From DUEN01 sp024277095 (lineage in GTDB: Bacteria; Chloroflexota; Anaerolineae; DUEN01), in contig JAJRVX010000571.1 of NCBI GenBank assembly GCA_024277095.1, forward strand, positions 1-35,443: a stretch of DNA of 35,443 nucleotides, read 5' to 3'. Made by a program: the position numbers and the translations under genes. Below are positions 31,967 through 35,443 of this stretch, in pieces (positions within the stretch are counted from its first letter, which is position 1; the number at the start of each line of letters is the position of its first letter). A model generated the notes under the pieces. That model did not search any database, was not told where the DNA came from, and worked only from the letters and a program-made list of their open reading frames with translations.

Positions 31967-32872
31967 TTATCGGCCCGGAGGGAAGATGCTCACCTCATCC
32001 CCATCGCGGACGGGCGCCATCAGCCCGCCGACGTACTCCAGGTTGCGCCCATTCAGCCGGATATTCCAGTCCCGGCGAGGGCGATATACCCGGTTGACTG
32101 TCATCCAGGGGGTCCCCTGGTCATCCAGGCGGTAGTCCCCCTCCCAGCTTACGTCGAACACCTCCTCTCGGGCCTCAGGGAAGTAGTTGAAGAACTTGTG
32201 CAGCACGTGCTCGCCGCGCGCCCCTGCAGCGAGGCGCAGGGTCAGCCGCTCTCGCTGGGTGAGCTGTCGCATGCGGCCGTATAGGGACACGGTGACCTGA
32301 TACTCTCCCTCGTCCAGGGCCCGGGCGACCCGATAGCCGGCCATCATCAGATGCAGGTGCATGGTGAGCAGCTTGTTCCACCCCGCCAGCGCTCGGGCGA
32401 CCGCGGCCGCGTCCCGCATCTCGGCCGCCAGGTAGCTGGCGAAGTTCGCGTGCACCAGGCTGATCGCGCCGGTCACGTAGATCTCGGGGACGTGGATGCG
32501 GCGAGGCCCATGCCCGGCATGGTACTTCCCCGCGCGGAACAGGTAGCGAGCCATGTCATCGCTCATGTCCAGGCCCAGCGTACGCGCCAGCCACACGGTG
32601 AAGAAGCGACGACGCTCGGCCAGATGCTCCGGGTCGGCCCCCTGTTCCCATCCCAGGATCTCGGCCGTCGCCTCGAAGCGAAGCAGATGGTCGTAGGCTC
32701 CGGCGACCAGCTCCGGGCCGCGTCGCATCAGGATCTCGACCGTCTGGAGCATGGCGTCCATGTCAGCCTGGTTGAGATCCAGGAAGCTTCGCAGGTGATG
32801 CCATTGTTCCTCCGGGGTGGCCATCAACCCGGTAAGCTCGATGGGGGAAGCGCTGCCGTTGGTTCTGCTCAT
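31967..32872 (-). CDS. Protoglobin-like heme sensor domain fused to a MoaD-like domain lacking the C-terminal Gly-Gly
   Basis: The start is ATG 32872, with GGGAGG 5 bases upstream; a GTG at 32878 is inside the SD. The product is 301 residues. Residues about 20-185 read as a globin-coupled-sensor/protoglobin fold (FLDLNQADMDAML, RFFTVWLARTLG, then FRAGKYHAGHG with H118 as probable proximal heme His, and YVTGAISLVHANFASYL). Residues about 192-301 are a ubiquitin-like MoaD domain (VTVSLYGRMRQLT, RLNGRNLEYVGGL, RDGDEVSIFPP). The chain ends PPGR where MoaD ends PPxxGG, so it cannot carry a thiocarboxylate. It is third in the MoaD operon, 17 bases after the 83-residue gene. Inferred role: O2/NO/CO-responsive partner or decoy in pterin sulfuration. 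Confidence 0.8.
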   Translation of the reverse strand: MSRTNGSASPIELTGLMATPEEQWHHLRSFLDLNQADMDAMLQTVEILMRRGPELVAGAYDHLLRFEATAEILGWEQGADPEHLAERRRFFTVWLARTLGLDMSDDMARYLFRAGKYHAGHGPRRIHVPEIYVTGAISLVHANFASYLAAEMRDAAAVARALAGWNKLLTMHLHLMMAGYRVARALDEGEYQVTVSLYGRMRQLTQRERLTLRLAAGARGEHVLHKFFNYFPEAREEVFDVSWEGDYRLDDQGTPWMTVNRVYRPRRDWNIRLNGRNLEYVGGLMAPVRDGDEVSIFPPGR

Positions 32873-32889
32873 GATCACCTCCCGATCCG

Positions 32890-33141
32890 TTAGCCGCCCG
32901 CGCGTAACACCTTCTTCCTCAGCCGGCTCACGACCGTCTCGACGACCCGAGGCTCACCGGTGAACGTGATCTCGGTGACGCCCAGTCGGATGGCCCCGAC
33001 GTGGATGGGGTCCCCGGTCGTGATATGGGCCTCCCAGTCCGGGCCGGCGATGTGTCCGGGCTCTGCCTCCTGACCTCCGAGGTCCTTGAGATACTCCGCG
33101 ACCAGCCAGGGGCCGATGCCGCGCAGGCGCAGTTTCGTCAT
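32890..33141 (-). CDS. 83-residue protein coupled to MoaD, possible MoaD-associated small domain
   Basis: The ATG at 33141 overlaps the MoaD stop by four bases (ATGA), so translation is coupled. The sequence starts TKLRLRGIGPWLVAEYL and ends VVSRLRKKVLRAGG. Its pattern suggests a small alpha-beta fold (strand, helix, several strands, helix). From memory it resembles the extra C-terminal domain found in some MoaD-related proteins of Thermus and Chloroflexota (DUF1952-like), here as a separate gene; this is tentative. It ends in Gly-Gly like a sulfur carrier, although the rest is not ubiquitin-like. It contains no Cys, so it is not a metal-cluster protein. Confidence 0.7.
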   Translation of the reverse strand: MTKLRLRGIGPWLVAEYLKDLGGQEAEPGHIAGPDWEAHITTGDPIHVGAIRLGVTEITFTGEPRVVETVVSRLRKKVLRAGG

Positions 33142-33413
33142 CCGCCACCCACCGGTGGGAACAGGCCCATCTCATCCCGGTCTTCAACGGGGGTGTCCAA
33201 CCCATCCAGATATTCCAGCAGGCGTCCGTTGAGGAGCACCCGCACGAACCCGGTGGGGTTCCCGTCTGCGTCCCATAACTTCTCGGACAGGGCGGGGTAC
33301 TGGGCGGTCAGGCGGCGCAGCACCTCACGTGCCGTGGCCTTCCCATCGAGATCCAGCGTGATCTCGTCGGTGCCCAGGAGATCTCGCAATGTGGCGTACA
33401 CCCGTATTCGCAT
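33138..33413 (-). CDS. moaD: MoaD-family sulfur carrier protein
   Basis: The start is ATG 33413 (MRIRVYATLRDLLG), about 40 bases after the predicted transcription start; the frame continues 17 codons upstream into the promoter and is rejected. The 91-residue product has the full ubiquitin-like beta-grasp layout (VRVLLNGRLLEYLDGL, then DTPVEDRDEMGLFPPVGGG). The C-terminal Gly-Gly is the site that is adenylated and thiocarboxylated by a MoeB/ThiF-type enzyme. In molybdopterin synthase it donates sulfur with MoaE; some MoaD homologues serve tungstopterin enzymes. Its position facing the aldehyde oxidoreductase gene suggests a dedicated role. No moaE or moeB is in the window. Confidence 0.9.
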   Translation of the reverse strand: MRIRVYATLRDLLGTDEITLDLDGKATAREVLRRLTAQYPALSEKLWDADGNPTGFVRVLLNGRLLEYLDGLDTPVEDRDEMGLFPPVGGG

Positions 33414-33459
33414 GATCTGGATCGCCTCTCCGTGCCATTCCGGCGGTTGGCCTGGTCCT

Positions 33460-33487
33460 ATCATACGCGGCCTTTCCCGCCTGTCAA
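33460..33487 (-). promoter_or_regulatory. Sigma-70 promoter of the MoaD operon
   Basis: On the minus strand a perfect TTGACA (33487-33482), a 16-base spacer and TATGAT (33465-33460). The predicted leader to ATG 33413 is about 40 bases. Confidence 0.8.
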
Positions 33488-33668
33488 GTCGTTTTCCGGG
33501 AGGCCGTGTATCCTGCCTACGGGGAGTGTTCGGGCGAAGGGGAGGCCCCTCCGCGCCACCCCTGAGGGCTTGCGATGGGCGCCTCGTGGAATCTTCGCTA
33601 TTTTGGGTGTGTCCCTCCGCAGACCGTGCGTTCCTTCTCCGGGATGTTTCACTGGGTGGAACTCGGGC

Positions 33669-33697
33669 TTGACAAGTTGCCGGTAACGCTATACACT
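33669..33697 (+). promoter_or_regulatory. Sigma-70 promoter, probably of binding-protein gene 3
   Basis: A perfect TTGACA (33669-33674), a 17-base spacer and TACACT (33692-33697). The next gene on this strand starts at 34401, so the leader would be near 700 bases. No closer promoter was found. Confidence 0.6.
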
Positions 33698-33702
33698 AAT
33701 TG

Positions 33703-33749
33703 TGCCGAACCGTTTCAGTCCGTTCGGCATGACGGAATCGCCGGTTCGG
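33703..33749 (+). promoter_or_regulatory. Two mutually exclusive stem-loops at the start of the leader
   Basis: TGCCGAAC (33703-33710) can pair perfectly with GTTCGGCA (33722-33729). Alternatively CCGAACCG (33705-33712) can pair perfectly with CGGTTCGG (33742-33749). The shared 5' arm means only one forms at a time, as in attenuators or riboswitch expression platforms. Confidence 0.4.
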
Positions 33750-34134
33750 TCTAACCGCTTCTCACTTCTAGCTGTGCCCACTTTCCTGCCGCTCTTCGTC
33801 GGTGGCGTCTGATCGGTCCTGGATCGCGTCGTGTTTGGCTGTTTTGTGCTTCGTTGTGGGCATGGCAGGAGAGTATTCGCTTCGGGAATCGGGGGAAGAT
33901 AGAGGGAGCCCTCCGCTGGGCGGGGCGATGTCATGTCGTCCGCTGCTTTCCGTCCCCAACCGGTCACTCTCCCGGCCCTGGGGCGATTCGACCGGGCCCG
34001 GGTGGGGCGATAGGGGGGATGCTCTGAGAGTTCAAGTCCCTTCTGGCCCCCCGAGAAGTGAGCGATGATGATAACGGTACCTTGTCCCACATCCGTTATG
34101 TTTCTGTGCAGTGTGCCTCGTGTCCGCCGAGCGC

Positions 34135-34205
34135 GATGAGATCGCACGGGCTGGGGCGAACTCCCCCTCTCATGCTGTGATGAGACGACTCGCCCCGATC
34201 GCATC
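34135..34205 (+). ncRNA. Candidate structured RNA in the leader of binding-protein gene 3
   Basis: Three nested stems are visible: 34135-34143 with 34197-34205 (8 of 9 pairs), GGGGCGA (34153-34159) with TCGCCCC (34190-34196), and TCTCAT (34168-34173) with ATGAGA (34180-34185) around a six-base loop. I recognise no known riboswitch class. Without homologues the structure is only a prediction. Confidence 0.35.
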
Positions 34206-34250
34206 CGGCTGGAATACATGTCGTGTTCTGATTCCATCCTCGGATGGCAG

Positions 34251-34261
34251 GAAGGAGGTGA
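34251..34261 (+). promoter_or_regulatory. Extended SD-like sequence 140 bases upstream of binding-protein gene 3
   Basis: GAAGGAGGTGA continues into T, making a perfect 11-base anti-SD complement (AAGGAGGTGAT). The ATG that overlaps it (34261) opens a 24-codon frame but is too close to be served by this SD. Confidence 0.4.
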
Positions 34262-34400
34262 TGCCTGCGGGTAAGGGATTCATGGCATTGCCGTCGATGG
34301 GAGGTTGCGTCGTCGCGACCTCATCCCCGATGTAACCCCGGTTGTATAGCGATCCGGAAGAACCACACAGCCCTTTTCAACAGAGAAGGAGGATCGGACC

Positions 34401-35443
34401 ATGTTGCGTCGTAATGCTGTCCTGTTGCTGTCCCTGTTGGGCATCCTGGTCCTGGTGATCAGCGCCTGTCAGCCGATGGTGACTCCGGCTCCGGCGGCCC
34501 CAAAGGAGGAGGCTGCCCCGGCTGAGGAGGCGAAGCCTTTCGAGGGGGTCGAGGTCAACATCGTCACCTTCACCGGGCCTCAGATCGCTGAGCCGCTGCA
34601 GCGGCGGGCTCCGGACTTCCAGGAGTTGACCGGTGCGAAGATCAACGTCATCACCGTTCCCTTCAGCGATCTCTATCAGAAGATCCTGACCGATCTGGCG
34701 ACGGGGACGAACAGCTTCGATGCCTTCGTGTTCGCCCCGCAGTGGATGGTGGACTACATCATCCCGGGGTACCTGGAGGATCTGACGGACCGGGTGAAGG
34801 CGGACGAGGCGTTGCAGTGGGAGGACATCGCCCCCTTCTTCCGCAACTTCAGCGCCACCTATGAGGGCCGCATCTATACGATCCCGCTGGATGGCGACTT
34901 CCAGATGGCCTACTATCGGAAGGATCTGTTGGAGCAGGAGGGCCTGAACCCGCCGGAGACCTGGGAGGACTACCTGAACATCGCGAAGACCTTCCACGGC
35001 CGGGACCTGAACGGCGATGGCGAGCCGGACTACGGGTCCTGCATCTCCAAGAAGCGCAATGCGCAGGCCTACTGGATGGTGTGGTCGGTGGCGGCCGGGT
35101 TCCTGCAGAGCAAGGGCACATCTCAGGGCTCCTTCTTCGACACCGAGACCATGGAGCCGCTGGTCAACAACGATGCGTTCGCCGCGGCGCTGGACGTGTA
35201 CAAGGAGACCACCAATTACGGGCCGCCGGATGAGCTGAACCTGGATGTCGGCGACACCCGTGCCCTCTTCACCTCCGGTCGCTGCGCGCTCTCCATCGAC
35301 TGGGGAGACATCGGCACCCTGGCCATCGATCCGGAGACCTCCAAGGTCATCGACAAGGTGGGCGCGGTGATCCTGCCCGGCACGACCAAGGTGTTGAACC
35401 GGGAGACCATGCAGTTTGAGGAGTGCAACGAGGAGCTCTGCCC
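34401..35443 (+). CDS. ABC sugar-binding lipoprotein 3 (partial, runs off right edge)
   Basis: The ATG at 34401 has AAGGAGG 8 bases upstream. The 347 visible codons encode a short Sec-type signal (MLRRNAVLLLSLL...) and lipobox VISAC with Cys23, then a Pro/Ala/Glu-rich linker. The mature part begins VEVNIVTFTGPQIAEPL with family 1 solute-binding motifs (APDFQELTGAKINVI, DLATGTNSFDAFVF, YYRKDLLEQEGLNPPETWEDY). Unlike the other two binding proteins it has no Tat-like twin-Arg signal with (S/T)RRxFLR, so it belongs to a different subgroup. Its permeases are presumably beyond the right edge. The gene continues outside the window. Confidence 0.9.
   Translation, partial: MLRRNAVLLLSLLGILVLVISACQPMVTPAPAAPKEEAAPAEEAKPFEGVEVNIVTFTGPQIAEPLQRRAPDFQELTGAKINVITVPFSDLYQKILTDLATGTNSFDAFVFAPQWMVDYIIPGYLEDLTDRVKADEALQWEDIAPFFRNFSATYEGRIYTIPLDGDFQMAYYRKDLLEQEGLNPPETWEDYLNIAKTFHGRDLNGDGEPDYGSCISKKRNAQAYWMVWSVAAGFLQSKGTSQGSFFDTETMEPLVNNDAFAAALDVYKETTNYGPPDELNLDVGDTRALFTSGRCALSIDWGDIGTLAIDPETSKVIDKVGAVILPGTTKVLNRETMQFEECNEELC

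Larger units (their letters stand above)
33414..34400. other. 987-base divergent intergenic region with two promoters and a structured leader
   Basis: The left part holds the MoaD operon promoter (33460-33487), and the middle holds a plus-strand promoter (33669-33697). The remaining roughly 700 bases upstream of the binding-protein gene contain several strong stem-loops (33703-33749, 34071-34099, 34135-34205, 34303-34320) and an extended SD-like sequence (34251-34261). Open frames such as 33802-34068 and 34111-34335 have atypical composition and no good SD, so I do not call genes here. Confidence 0.6.

Noticed and set aside
34026..34053. A tRNA-like 3' end (GAGAG TTCAAGT followed by CTGGCCC)
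   Set aside because: The T-stem has an A-C mismatch, no matching 5' acceptor strand or anticodon arm lies upstream, and no CCA follows. At most it is a tRNA relic or attachment-site remnant.
33802..34335. Short plus-strand frames (33802-34068, 34111-34335) in the long leader
   Set aside because: They lack properly spaced SDs and gene-like composition, and the stem-loops across them argue for structured RNA instead.

Overview
The window is GC-rich chromosomal DNA from a bacterium that is most probably a member of the Chloroflexota (Anaerolineae/Caldilineae-like). This is an inference from gene content: Tat-type lipoprotein solute-binding proteins beginning (S/T)RR(E/D)FLR, CUT1-type sugar permeases without a local ATPase, sulfatases, GH38 and GH2 enzymes, a tungsten-type aldehyde:ferredoxin oxidoreductase, and large hybrid kinases. 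There is no rRNA, complete tRNA, CRISPR array or phage module.

Layout. 1-43 holds the first codons of a transposase-like gene running off the left edge. 206-876 is a two-gene PIN-domain toxin/antitoxin-like pair. 10362-851 (minus) is a run of five genes: a membrane-anchored GH2 glycosidase, an anchored protein, a duplicated FtsX-type permease, its ATPase (with an AbrB-like tail) and a GH38 alpha-mannosidase. 12377-10626 (minus) is a PMT/ArnT-like glycosyltransferase. 15928-12509 and 23281-19847 (both minus) are two paralogous sugar ABC importers in the order permease, permease, binding protein. Between them lie a Cys-type sulfatase and an alkaline-phosphatase-superfamily hydrolase. 23667-24905 (plus) is a helix-turn-helix/ATPase-like/receiver protein whose promoter geometry predicts a leaderless mRNA. 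It converges on, and overlaps by 92 bp, a hybrid histidine kinase (27042-24814) that lies downstream of a second sulfatase and an alpha/beta hydrolase. 30057-31871 is an aldehyde:ferredoxin oxidoreductase. It faces a convergent three-gene operon (33413-31967) encoding a MoaD sulfur carrier, an 83-residue protein and a protoglobin-MoaD fusion. The right edge holds a third binding-protein gene with a promoter about 700 bases upstream and a highly structured leader.

How it works together. Much of the window looks like a glycan-scavenging locus: sulfatases and a carbohydrate-esterase-like hydrolase to trim substituents, GH38/GH2 enzymes to cleave sugars, two or three importers to take up products, and a two-component pair for sensing. 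The oxidoreductase/MoaD block is separate. It combines a pterin-dependent redox enzyme, a sulfur carrier for pterin synthesis and a putative heme gas sensor fused to a MoaD fold that lacks the terminal Gly-Gly. I regard that block as the best candidate for an undescribed system.

All assignments come from reading motifs; no database search was run.
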